A stretch of 64,000 nt of DNA from Lewinellaceae bacterium (GTDB lineage: Bacteria; Bacteroidota; Bacteroidia; Chitinophagales; Saprospiraceae). Position 1 is the stretch's first letter. Every line of letters starts with the position of its first letter. The notes beneath the pieces were generated by a model. That model did not search any database. It was not told the DNA's origin and worked only from the letters and a program-made list of their open reading frames with translations. The DNA lies in the NCBI GenBank assembly GCA_020636135.1, contig JACJYK010000001.1:1536501-1600500 (forward strand). Direction: 5' to 3'. Positions 1 to 7,223 of this stretch are shown in pieces. Both the position numbers and the translations under genes were made by a program.

Positions 1-391
1 AAAGGATCAGACGGGTGGTTTCATGATGACCGGTCCCGAAAGCGTTTGCCGGGTTGATGATCAGTTCGTGCTCAAAGTTTAGGTCTGCAGGAGGATGGAA
101 TTCTGCCCGGATATACATCCAGTTGTCCAGTATGACCGGATCGAACTGGGATTCCCAGACCGCGTTCCAGTTTTGATCCTTCAGTTGTTCCATTCTAAAG
201 GTGAAACTGGTGTTTTCTTTCAGGTTGTTTAGGAATGATGTAAAGGTGTTTTTCTGATCCTCTGGCACATAGAAACCCATCGAACCTGCTCTTTCTTCCA
301 TGCCGGTGACTTCCGGACGTAGGCTAATTTCCGCATGAATCCGTTCCAAATACCTGGAATCCGCCACGATCCAATAAACCAGAAAATCCAT
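1..391 (-). CDS. prmA: Ribosomal protein L11 methyltransferase PrmA, N-terminal part (cut by window edge)
   Basis: The reading frame starts at an ATG (391-389) and runs off the left edge, so only about 130 N-terminal residues are visible. PrmA is a SAM-dependent enzyme that trimethylates ribosomal protein L11 in the cytoplasm. Seen here are the linker motif NWNAVWESQFDPV and, near the edge, NPANAFGTGHHETTRL. The second is the family's hallmark before the SAM fold (consensus AFGTGHHETT). The SAM-binding motif itself lies outside the window. The ATG shares one base with the folD stop codon (TAATG arrangement on the minus strand), so the gene is probably translationally coupled to folD and expressed from the folD promoter. 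Identity is well supported by the GTGHHETT signature. Confidence 0.93.
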   Translation of the reverse strand, partial: MDFLVYWIVADSRYLERIHAEISLRPEVTGMEERAGSMGFYVPEDQKNTFTSFLNNLKENTSFTFRMEQLKDQNWNAVWESQFDPVILDNWMYIRAEFHPPADLNFEHELIINPANAFGTGHHETTRLIL

Positions 392-1272
392 TATCCGTAG
401 ATTTCTTTCCGGTTAGCTTTTAGGGTGTTCATCAGAAGAGACGTTATGGTCATCGGACCTACGCCACCGGGAACGGGAGTAATGTAGCTGCATTTTGGAG
501 CGACTGCATCGTAATCGACGTCACCTACCAGCCGGGTTCCCTTGGGAGCGGATGGATCAATAATGCGATTCATGCCGACATCGATAACAACGGCTCCTTC
601 TTTCACCATGTCAGCGGTTACGAACATGGGGCGACCCATGGCAACTACCAGAACATCAGCGCGCCGGCAGAGCTCCTTGATGTTTTGGGTCATACTGTGA
701 CATAAAATGACCGTTGCATTACCTGGATTGGCTTTGCGTGAAAGCAACAGACTAACCGGTGTGCCGACGATATTGGAGCGGCCAATGACAACACATTCTT
801 TACCGGCCACATCAATATTGTACCGGTCCAGCATCTGCATAATTCCAAAGGGGGTAGCTGGAAGATAGGCCGGCAGCCCAATGGTCATTCGACCCACATT
901 CATCGGGTGGAATCCGTCGACATCCTTGTTTGGGTCAATAGCCAGGGTTACTTTGATTTCATCGATGTGTTTGGGTAATGGGAGCTGTACGATGAATCCG
1001 TCCACATCGTCATTGTGATTGAGGTCATAGACAATCTGCATCAGCTCCTGTTCGGTGATGGAGGCATCTTTTCGGATCAGGGTGGACTTGAAGCCTACCA
1101 GCTCACATGCTTTTACCTTATTGCGGACATACACCTGAGATGCCGGATCATCACCTACCAGCACGGCTGCCAGGTGCGGTTGTTTTCCACCGTTGTCCAT
1201 GATTTCCTTTACTTGTTTGGCAATGTCTTTTTTGATCTCCTGTGAGAGCCATTTTCCATCCAATAATTCCAT
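391..1272 (-). CDS. folD: Bifunctional methylenetetrahydrofolate dehydrogenase / methenyltetrahydrofolate cyclohydrolase
   Basis: FolD interconverts 5,10-methylene-, methenyl- and 10-formyl-tetrahydrofolate using NADP in the cytoplasm. The 293-residue product has the expected length. It shows the N-terminal catalytic region with YVRNKVKACE (catalytic Lys/Tyr region), the VDGFIVQLPLPKHI motif, the DVDGFHP motif, the GRSNIVGTP nucleotide-binding loop and the C-terminal PVPGGVGPMT signature. The frame is open to an ATG at 1299, but that codon lies inside an exact TAnnTTTG promoter box (1304-1297). The ATG at 1272, giving MELLDGKW, is therefore the start. A GGGAT purine stretch lies just upstream of it. 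It forms a two-gene unit with prmA downstream (one-base overlap). Confidence 0.97.
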   Translation of the reverse strand: MELLDGKWLSQEIKKDIAKQVKEIMDNGGKQPHLAAVLVGDDPASQVYVRNKVKACELVGFKSTLIRKDASITEQELMQIVYDLNHNDDVDGFIVQLPLPKHIDEIKVTLAIDPNKDVDGFHPMNVGRMTIGLPAYLPATPFGIMQMLDRYNIDVAGKECVVIGRSNIVGTPVSLLLSRKANPGNATVILCHSMTQNIKELCRRADVLVVAMGRPMFVTADMVKEGAVVIDVGMNRIIDPSAPKGTRLVGDVDYDAVAPKCSYITPVPGGVGPMTITSLLMNTLKANRKEIYG

Positions 1273-1296
1273 TTCTATCCCTTTTTTTGTGGTGCA

Positions 1297-1325
1297 CAAA
1301 GGTACGTGATTTTTTATCCCGACAA
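1297..1325 (-). promoter_or_regulatory. Bacteroidota-type promoter for folD-prmA
   Basis: On the minus strand there is TTG (1325-1323), an 18-base spacer and TACCTTTG (1304-1297), an exact match to the TAnnTTTG -7 box used by the Bacteroidota primary sigma factor. Transcription would begin near 1290, a short distance before the ATG at 1272. The box settles the folD start choice. Confidence 0.7.
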
Positions 1326-1389
1326 CGGCTTACCATACTGTAAAACCTGAATTTTCGGTGAGAAACAATGAGTGGAAAAGCTGCGGGTA

Positions 1390-1968
1390 TTACAATCTGA
1401 AGATGAATTTGTGCAAGGCATGATAGACTTCATGCATAGGCAGACCCATGATGTTGCTGTAGCTTCCATCAATGCGTATGATCTTATTCCAGCCGATCCA
1501 GTCCTGGATTCCATAGGAGCCCGCTTTGTCCATCGGGTGGTAATGATCGACGTAAAATTCAATCTCTTCCGGTGTCAGCTTGCTGAAAGTTACCGATGAT
1601 TGTACGGAAAATGCGTGGGTACGGTCAGGTTGATGCAGGCATACGCCACTGACGACCGTATGGGTCTCTCCGGATAACCTGGTGAGCATGTGGATGGCAT
1701 CCGCCCGGTCCTTTGGCTTGCCAATGATCTCACCCTGTAAAAGGACTACACAATCCGCCGCAAGGATCAGATCACAGTCGCCGATCCCAGGTAGTGCGTG
1801 ACGGGCTTTCTGAATTGCCAGGTATTCAGGCGCTTCGTATTGATCCATATCCGGCGGAATAATCTCGTCGTATGCATTTGGGATCAACCGAAATTGAAAT
1901 CCACCCTGTTTTAAAAGGTATTGCCGGCGTGGAGATTGTGAAGCCAGTCCTATCGTAAACGTTTTCAT
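1390..1968 (-). CDS. maf: Maf-family nucleoside triphosphate pyrophosphatase
   Basis: Maf proteins hydrolyse dTTP/UTP or modified NTPs to the monophosphate and act as house-cleaning enzymes; the exact substrate cannot be read from this sequence. The 192-residue product has the N-terminal signature LASQSPRRQYLL, the catalytic-Asp region LAADCVVLL (usually ADT[VI]V, so the residue after Asp is Cys here), GKPKDRADA with its conserved Lys-Pro, and the C-terminal KAGSYGIQ motif. The start chosen is the ATG at 1968-1966, giving MKTFTIGLAS. It overlaps the TGA of the upstream prenyltransferase in an ATGA arrangement, which argues for translational coupling; longer starts would sit inside the upstream gene. 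Name confidence is high, substrate is unknown. Confidence 0.93.
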   Translation of the reverse strand: MKTFTIGLASQSPRRQYLLKQGGFQFRLIPNAYDEIIPPDMDQYEAPEYLAIQKARHALPGIGDCDLILAADCVVLLQGEIIGKPKDRADAIHMLTRLSGETHTVVSGVCLHQPDRTHAFSVQSSVTFSKLTPEEIEFYVDHYHPMDKAGSYGIQDWIGWNKIIRIDGSYSNIMGLPMHEVYHALHKFIFRL

Positions 1969-2924
1969 CCATTCCATACTTCCATCCATTTGAAGATCCA
2001 TAACATGAACAATCCGGCAGTCAGATGCCACTTAAGCCATTGCTGGGCCTGGTGAAAATCCTTATAAATAGTGCATTTCATCGCGATAGCCAGCGTAGGT
2101 AAGGCTATCAGCGCGATTCCTGCCCAGGTGACAAATTTCACCCGGAAAAAGAGTAAGCCCAGAAAAACGACCAGACCTAGGAGATAAAGCGAACCAATGA
2201 TCAAAGCATATCTTCTCCCGGAGGCAACACCAAAACGTACCGGAAAGGTGGAACATCCACCGTTGCGATCTCCGGATTCATCTTCCAGGTCTTTGACGAT
2301 CTCCCGGTACCAGGTAGCGCCAAAGCTAAAAAACAAATACCAGAGGAATAAAAAGCGGATCCGTTCAGGGAATTCCAGGCTCCAGGGCAGTCCTGGTTCC
2401 CGCACCAGAAACATAGCCGGCAGGCAAGCAGCAAAAAAAGCCATCAACAGGTTACCGGAAAGTGGCTGACACTTGAGCCGGGTGGCATAAAACCACAAAC
2501 CCACGGGCCCAAGCCAGAGCAGCCAGATAAGTGCATGATAATGATAGCTTTGCCAAAGCAAAAACCAGGAAATCAACGTTAAACTCTGTCCGGCAGTAAA
2601 TGCGATCCATAACGCCTTGCGGGAAATGACACCCCTGATCAGCGGAGACCTCCGGTCATTGGCACGGTCTATCGCTTCGTCGTATAAGTCATTAATGATG
2701 TAACCGGCAATCATCATTCCGGTACTGAAACCGATAAATTCCAGAAACTGAAGACTGGAAACCAGAGCTCTGGCGACAGGTATCGGCTGTATCAGGATGT
2801 AGTAAATGGACCATTCAGCGAAAATTGCCAGAAAAATATTTAGAGGCCGGATATGATGCAGCACTGATTTTGCATTAGTATAGAGGAATACATCCTGGTT
2901 GCAAAGGATGTATTTTGAATACAT
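1965..2924 (-). CDS. UbiA-family membrane prenyltransferase
   Basis: This 319-residue integral membrane protein has about eight hydrophobic segments. It carries both Asp-rich motifs of the UbiA superfamily: INDLYDEAIDR (NDxxDxxxD) near residue 95 and KDLEDESGD near residue 220, which bind Mg-prenyl diphosphate. The family attaches prenyl chains to quinone, haem, chlorophyll or glycerol-phosphate acceptors. Bacteroidota copies next to maf are often called geranylgeranylglycerol-phosphate geranylgeranyltransferase-like, but the acceptor is not decided by this sequence. The first ATG (2924) is kept because a TAGTTTTG box lies about 36 bases upstream. Its stop overlaps the maf start, so the two are one transcription unit. 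Confidence 0.85.
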   Translation of the reverse strand: MYSKYILCNQDVFLYTNAKSVLHHIRPLNIFLAIFAEWSIYYILIQPIPVARALVSSLQFLEFIGFSTGMMIAGYIINDLYDEAIDRANDRRSPLIRGVISRKALWIAFTAGQSLTLISWFLLWQSYHYHALIWLLWLGPVGLWFYATRLKCQPLSGNLLMAFFAACLPAMFLVREPGLPWSLEFPERIRFLFLWYLFFSFGATWYREIVKDLEDESGDRNGGCSTFPVRFGVASGRRYALIIGSLYLLGLVVFLGLLFFRVKFVTWAGIALIALPTLAIAMKCTIYKDFHQAQQWLKWHLTAGLFMLWIFKWMEVWNG

Positions 2925-2959
2925 TTAACACTTCACGACCAGATTTATATCATAAAAAT

Positions 2960-2967
2960 CAAAACTA
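2960..2967 (-). promoter_or_regulatory. Candidate -7 box for the ubiA-like/maf unit
   Basis: TAGTTTTG on the minus strand is an exact TAnnTTTG match about 36 bases before the prenyltransferase ATG. No clear TTG -33 element is visible at the expected distance, so this is a moderate call. Confidence 0.4.
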
Positions 2968-3022
2968 AAACTTTGTTGTAAAAGTAATTTAGTAGAAATT
3001 GACCGATTGAAGCCTGCAGCGA

Positions 3023-5644
3023 ATGGAAGAAACCACACAAGCGATAAAAGAACTCAATTACAAGTTCCGTGAGATCAGGATCTATTCATCCACAGAATGG
3101 CTGGCTGATAACAGAAAGAAGTATCGCCAGGTCTTTGATCGTTTTGATACCACTTTTGTCTATGTAGAGCTCTCATTCTACAATAAGCTTTTCGATCGTG
3201 ACAACTGGGAGGCAGAGGTTGTCCTGCGCTGTATTTCAACGCAACGGTCGAAAAAAGAAGTTTGCAACCTGCAGTTTGTCCGCAAGATCAATAAATACGA
3301 CCCCGTCATCTACATCCGGGAAGGCTGGGGAAATAAGAAAGAAGGCGCTTTCTGGAAAAAAGGCACTTACTTCTGGGAGGCCTATATCGACGGAGAGAAA
3401 GTGGGGACCAAATACTTTTATGTTGAGGATGCCGGCCATGCCTTTGATAGCTTCAGCAATCCTTACTTCAAGCTCCATTCCCTGAAACTTTACGAAGGTC
3501 CTTATGATGATGTCAATGAGCTGGACCGGACTTACTATACGGTATTCCATGCCGAGGAGACTCGCTACATCTATGCAGAGGCGACGTTTGACAACCTGAT
3601 GATCGACCGCAACTGGCAGTTCGAGCTCTTCTTCAAGTTTTTCAACGAGGCGCAAGAGCTTAAGGGCCAGGTGGTTCGGTTGCTCGAGGTTAAAGAAGAT
3701 GAAGAATACATCAAGGTGACGGCAGGGTGGGGAGCCAATATGAAAAATACCTGGCGTCCGGGAAGCTATTCGGTGGCCATCACGTTCATGGATTATCTCG
3801 TAGCCCGGCTTCCCTTCGAAGTGGATTATGACTTTGAAGAAGGTGTGAATCCGGTCTACCTGCCCAATGAGCAGAACCCATTGCACCTGATGCCGGAAGA
3901 AAACATGAACCTCACTTTTGAAGAGGTTTTGGCCCGGCTGGATGCATTGATCGGGTTGCAAAAAATTAAGAACCAGGTCCGTGAACATGCGCAGTACATC
4001 CAGTTTGTGAAGCTGCGACGTGAGAAGGGATTTGAAGAAAAAGAAGGCATCAACATCCATTCCGTGTTCACCGGAAACCCCGGTACCGGAAAGACCACCG
4101 TTGCAAAGATGATGGGTCTCCTCTATAAAAAGATGGGGCTGTTGACTAAAGGTCATGTGCATGAAGTGGATCGTGTGGATCTGGTAGGTGAATACATTGG
4201 TCAGACAGCTCCCAAAGTGCGCGAGGCCATTGAGAAAGCCCGGGGCGGTGTGTTATTCATAGATGAGGCCTATGCCCTGGCACGCGCCAACGATGACAGC
4301 AAGGATTTTGGTCGTGAAGTCATCGAATTACTGGTCAAGGAGATGAGTGACGGACCCGGTGATTTGGCAGTGATCGTAGCAGGCTACCCCAAGGAAATGC
4401 AATATTTTCTTAAGTCTAATCCCGGACTTAGATCGCGCTTCAAGATATTCCTTGACTTCGCGGACTATCTGCCCCAGGAGCTCTCTGCCATTGCCGATTA
4501 TGCCGCCCGGGAAAAAGAAGTGACCTTGGCGGATGATGCCAAAGAGTTGATTGACCATATGATCACCGAAGCCTACCGTGCACGGGATAATTCCTTTGGT
4601 AATGCACGCTATGTACATGATTTGATTGATAAAGCTAAGATCCAGATGGCGCTCCGGGTGATGGATGTCCAAAATCCGTACCAACTGACACCGGCAGAAC
4701 TGGAGGTGATCTCACTGTCCGACGTGGAAAAAATTAAGGTTGCAGCTACACGCCGGGTGCCTAACATCCCAATCGATGAAGAATTACTGGCTAGTTCGCT
4801 TACCGCACTGGAAGCGCTGGTTGGGTTGAAAGAAGTTAAAAAGGAAATTCTGGACCTGGTCAACATTGTCCGCTATTACCGACGGCTGGAGAAGGATGTT
4901 CTGAATAATTTCTTCCTGCATACGGTCTTTGTAGGAAATCCGGGAACCGGTAAGACGACAGTGGCCCGTATTTTAACCCAACTCAACAAAGCCCTCGGTA
5001 TACTGGAAAAAGGACACATGGTCGAAACGGACCGGCAGGGCCTGGTTGCAGGATTTGTGGGACAGACCGCTATCAAGACTGCCGAGAAAATCGATGAGGC
5101 AAAAGGGGGCGTTCTGTTTATTGATGAGGCTTATGCCCTTACCACATCGCATCCCCAATCCGGTGATTATGGTCAGGAAGCTATCCAGACATTGTTAAAG
5201 CGCATGGAGGACGACCGCGGTGTATTTTTCGTCTTTGTGGCAGGTTATCCGGACAATATGGAGCGATTCCTTAAGGCTAACCCGGGTTTAAGTTCACGAT
5301 TCGACAAGATCCTCAAGTTTGAAGATTACGATCCGGATGAACTCAGGGAGATTGCCATTAAGATGGTTCATGATAAAGGATTGAAATTCAGGGATGATGC
5401 ACTTGAATACCTGCATGAACAATTCAAACAACTGCATTCCAAACGGGATCGATATTTTGGTAATGCCCGCGCTGTCAGGCAGGCAATTCTTGAGGCCATC
5501 AAATTCCAAAACCTTCGCCTGGCCGCGATCGATAATCCTAAGCCGGAATTATTGCCGTTCATAGAACTGGAAGATCTAAAGCAAGTCAACCTGGATCTCA
5601 CGCAAGCCATTAACAAGCAATCCGCAATAGGGTTTAAACGCTGA
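3023..5644 (+). CDS. Tandem AAA+ ATPase (CbbX/SpoVK-like) with two N-terminal beta-rich segments
   Basis: The 873-residue protein has about 290 N-terminal residues without a recognised family name, then two AAA+ modules of the CbbX/SpoVK class. Walker A motifs GNPGTGKT lie at residues 351-358 and 638-645. Walker B motifs GGVLFIDEA lie at 408-416 and 695-703, and each module has a sensor/arginine-finger region (NPGLRSRF, NPGLSSRF) and a FGNAR motif. Both modules look catalytically intact. The N-terminal part is a degenerate duplication: each half (about 10-140 and 155-285) is rich in aromatic/acidic strands and ends in a similar GWG...W..G.Y pattern. That suggests two beta-sandwich, substrate-recognition domains. 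Relatives include Rubisco activase CbbX, SpoVK and the type VII secretion ATPase EccA; no secretion or Rubisco genes are nearby. No signal peptide is seen, so it is probably cytoplasmic and a remodelling ATPase; the client is unknown. Confidence 0.85.
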   Translation: MEETTQAIKELNYKFREIRIYSSTEWLADNRKKYRQVFDRFDTTFVYVELSFYNKLFDRDNWEAEVVLRCISTQRSKKEVCNLQFVRKINKYDPVIYIREGWGNKKEGAFWKKGTYFWEAYIDGEKVGTKYFYVEDAGHAFDSFSNPYFKLHSLKLYEGPYDDVNELDRTYYTVFHAEETRYIYAEATFDNLMIDRNWQFELFFKFFNEAQELKGQVVRLLEVKEDEEYIKVTAGWGANMKNTWRPGSYSVAITFMDYLVARLPFEVDYDFEEGVNPVYLPNEQNPLHLMPEENMNLTFEEVLARLDALIGLQKIKNQVREHAQYIQFVKLRREKGFEEKEGINIHSVFTGNPGTGKTTVAKMMGLLYKKMGLLTKGHVHEVDRVDLVGEYIGQTAPKVREAIEKARGGVLFIDEAYALARANDDSKDFGREVIELLVKEMSDGPGDLAVIVAGYPKEMQYFLKSNPGLRSRFKIFLDFADYLPQELSAIADYAAREKEVTLADDAKELIDHMITEAYRARDNSFGNARYVHDLIDKAKIQMALRVMDVQNPYQLTPAELEVISLSDVEKIKVAATRRVPNIPIDEELLASSLTALEALVGLKEVKKEILDLVNIVRYYRRLEKDVLNNFFLHTVFVGNPGTGKTTVARILTQLNKALGILEKGHMVETDRQGLVAGFVGQTAIKTAEKIDEAKGGVLFIDEAYALTTSHPQSGDYGQEAIQTLLKRMEDDRGVFFVFVAGYPDNMERFLKANPGLSSRFDKILKFEDYDPDELREIAIKMVHDKGLKFRDDALEYLHEQFKQLHSKRDRYFGNARAVRQAILEAIKFQNLRLAAIDNPKPELLPFIELEDLKQVNLDLTQAINKQSAIGFKR

Positions 5645-5652
5645 CCAGCGTT
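5637..5652. terminator. Short hairpin between convergent genes
   Basis: AACGCT-gacc-AGCGTT forms a perfect 6-bp stem with a 4-base loop. It overlaps the stop codon of the AAA+ gene and precedes the convergent methyltransferase end. Only a short T-run follows, so termination activity is plausible but weak. Confidence 0.3.
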
Positions 5653-5662
5653 AATTTGTCCA

Positions 5663-6481
5663 TCATATACTTTGCAATACGGTCCACGGTTTCCACCGCG
5701 TAGGAATTGAAACCAGGTGTATGGAAGCTGGGACCGGCGCGTCCAAAATCAGGAGCCCCCAGCCGTAAAACTCAATAACCATGACCCGGTCAAATCCTTT
5801 GATCAGGCTTTGCCAGGCCCGGTACATACCCGCCGACCACCGGATATCATCGACAATGATTAGTGCCTGCCTGGCCAGGTGAGGCCGGATAATCTGGAAA
5901 TAGGCCATCGTGGCTTCATAGCTGTGATTGGCGTCCAGATGAACAACATCGATCGGAGTCAACTGCTGAACAAGTATTGACAGCCGGTCTTCAATTTTGT
6001 CCGGATAAAAAGTGATATTCTGTAACTCCAGTTTGCCAATAACTTCTTGTGCATAGTCAACCAATGCCGGATCACCCTCCATGGTATGCAGTTGAGCGTT
6101 GGTAACAGGAGAAGCCAGATATGCTGCAGAGAACCCTAGTGCGGTACCCAGTTCAAGGATAGTGCCTGGCTTTTTCCAATTCATCAACCGGAAATAGCCT
6201 TCTCCACGCTCCCGGCTGATGGTGGCCTTTTGAGCGAAATGACCGATGGAGATGGTTTCATTCCGCTGCCCGGTGCCGTAATCGGTCCGTTTAATGATGG
6301 TGTTGTCATGGAGTGTCGCTTGCCTCAGCTTTTCGATAGCCCGGAATGCATAATATTCCTTGTCATGGGCCTGGATCAGCCCGATCAACTGATAGCCCAG
6401 GGGACTGTGGATCTGATAGACGGTACGGGCTTGCCGGTAGAATCTGAGGGTGGCTAAAATTGTCCAAAAAAGCTTGAGCAT
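5663..6481 (-). CDS. Class I SAM-dependent methyltransferase (Methyltransf_24-like)
   Basis: The 272-residue protein has a Rossmann-like SAM domain in its central and C-terminal part. Motif I is ILELGTALGFSAAYLAS (about residues 108-125), an acidic end of strand 2 is present in LHTMEGDP, and DVVHLDANHSYE is followed by an IIVDDIRWS strand, both typical of O-methyltransferase-like families. The N-terminal 40 residues are hydrophobic/basic without a clear signal peptide. The acceptor substrate cannot be inferred. It is divergent from the small outer-membrane-like gene at 6557 and convergent with the AAA+ gene, so it is likely monocistronic. The class call is sound; substrate unknown. Confidence 0.8.
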   Translation of the reverse strand: MLKLFWTILATLRFYRQARTVYQIHSPLGYQLIGLIQAHDKEYYAFRAIEKLRQATLHDNTIIKRTDYGTGQRNETISIGHFAQKATISRERGEGYFRLMNWKKPGTILELGTALGFSAAYLASPVTNAQLHTMEGDPALVDYAQEVIGKLELQNITFYPDKIEDRLSILVQQLTPIDVVHLDANHSYEATMAYFQIIRPHLARQALIIVDDIRWSAGMYRAWQSLIKGFDRVMVIEFYGWGLLILDAPVPASIHLVSIPTRWKPWTVLQSI

Positions 6482-6556
6482 GTTAAGGTTATCCTATTTA
6501 AGAGGGATGTGATACTTTTTAAAAGATTGTATCCGTCTACAATCAAAATTCGAATC

Positions 6557-7102
6557 ATGCGATTGCAAGTTAGTATTTGTCTGTTGATCCTGCAGATCCC
6601 ATTGTTTAGCCAAGCTTATTTTACCTCCGGCGGCGTACGTCTGGGAACCGAAAATGGGTTAACGGTGAAACAAAGGATCTTAAAGCACTCCACCGTTGAA
6701 CTCGGCATTTTGTCCGGGTTCAAGACCGACTACTTGTCCATGGGACTGGATTATCATCGTCACTATCCCATATTTATCAAGAACCTGAATTTGTATACCG
6801 GTATTGGTTTGGTCGCCCAGCGTTTTCAACCGCAGGCCGACCTGGAGTCCGTCTCCAAGCGGCATGGGATAACATTTACAGGAGGAATTGAGGCGACTCT
6901 GGGCCGTGTTAACGTTGCCTGGGATTACAAGCCTATGTTCTTTTTAGGGAATACAGACCGATTATTTGCTTCAAACAGTGGTATCAGTATCCGGTATGTA
7001 TTCGTACGCAATAAGGATATTAAGAAATGGGAAAAGCAAAAAAATAAGAATAAGCGCAAAAACAACGAGCCCTTGTTCGGGCGAAATAAAAGGTCCCGGT
7101 AA
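6557..7102 (+). CDS. Secreted outer-membrane-barrel-like protein, unknown function
   Basis: This 181-residue protein starts best at the ATG at 6557, which gives a typical signal peptide (MRLQVSICLLILQIPLFSQA). A longer in-frame start at 6509 would bury the signal peptide. The mature part alternates Gly/aromatic strands (FTSGGVRLG, DYLSMGLDYH, LYTGIGLVAQ, FTGGIEATLG, VAWDYKPMF, GISIRYVF) as in small outer-membrane beta-barrels. It ends in a strongly basic Lys/Asn/Arg tail of about 25 residues (KKWEKQKNKNKRKNN). No family name is recognised. The basic tail after a barrel is unusual and may contact peptidoglycan or LPS, which is speculative. Confidence 0.65.
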   Translation: MRLQVSICLLILQIPLFSQAYFTSGGVRLGTENGLTVKQRILKHSTVELGILSGFKTDYLSMGLDYHRHYPIFIKNLNLYTGIGLVAQRFQPQADLESVSKRHGITFTGGIEATLGRVNVAWDYKPMFFLGNTDRLFASNSGISIRYVFVRNKDIKKWEKQKNKNKRKNNEPLFGRNKRSR

Positions 7103-7223
7103 GTTCAATGAATACCTGGAATTTGAATAAGGTTTCCCGAAAGTCTGCTAAAATATTAGAATATTTATTTATATAAAGCGATGCTGTTTGTACCTTTAGA
7201 TGCGAATCATATTGTAATTCGCT

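Noticed and set aside
3236..4162. 308-codon minus-strand frame opposite the AAA+ gene
   Set aside because: It lies wholly inside a gene with strong conserved motifs, and its translation shows no domain. It is an antisense shadow.
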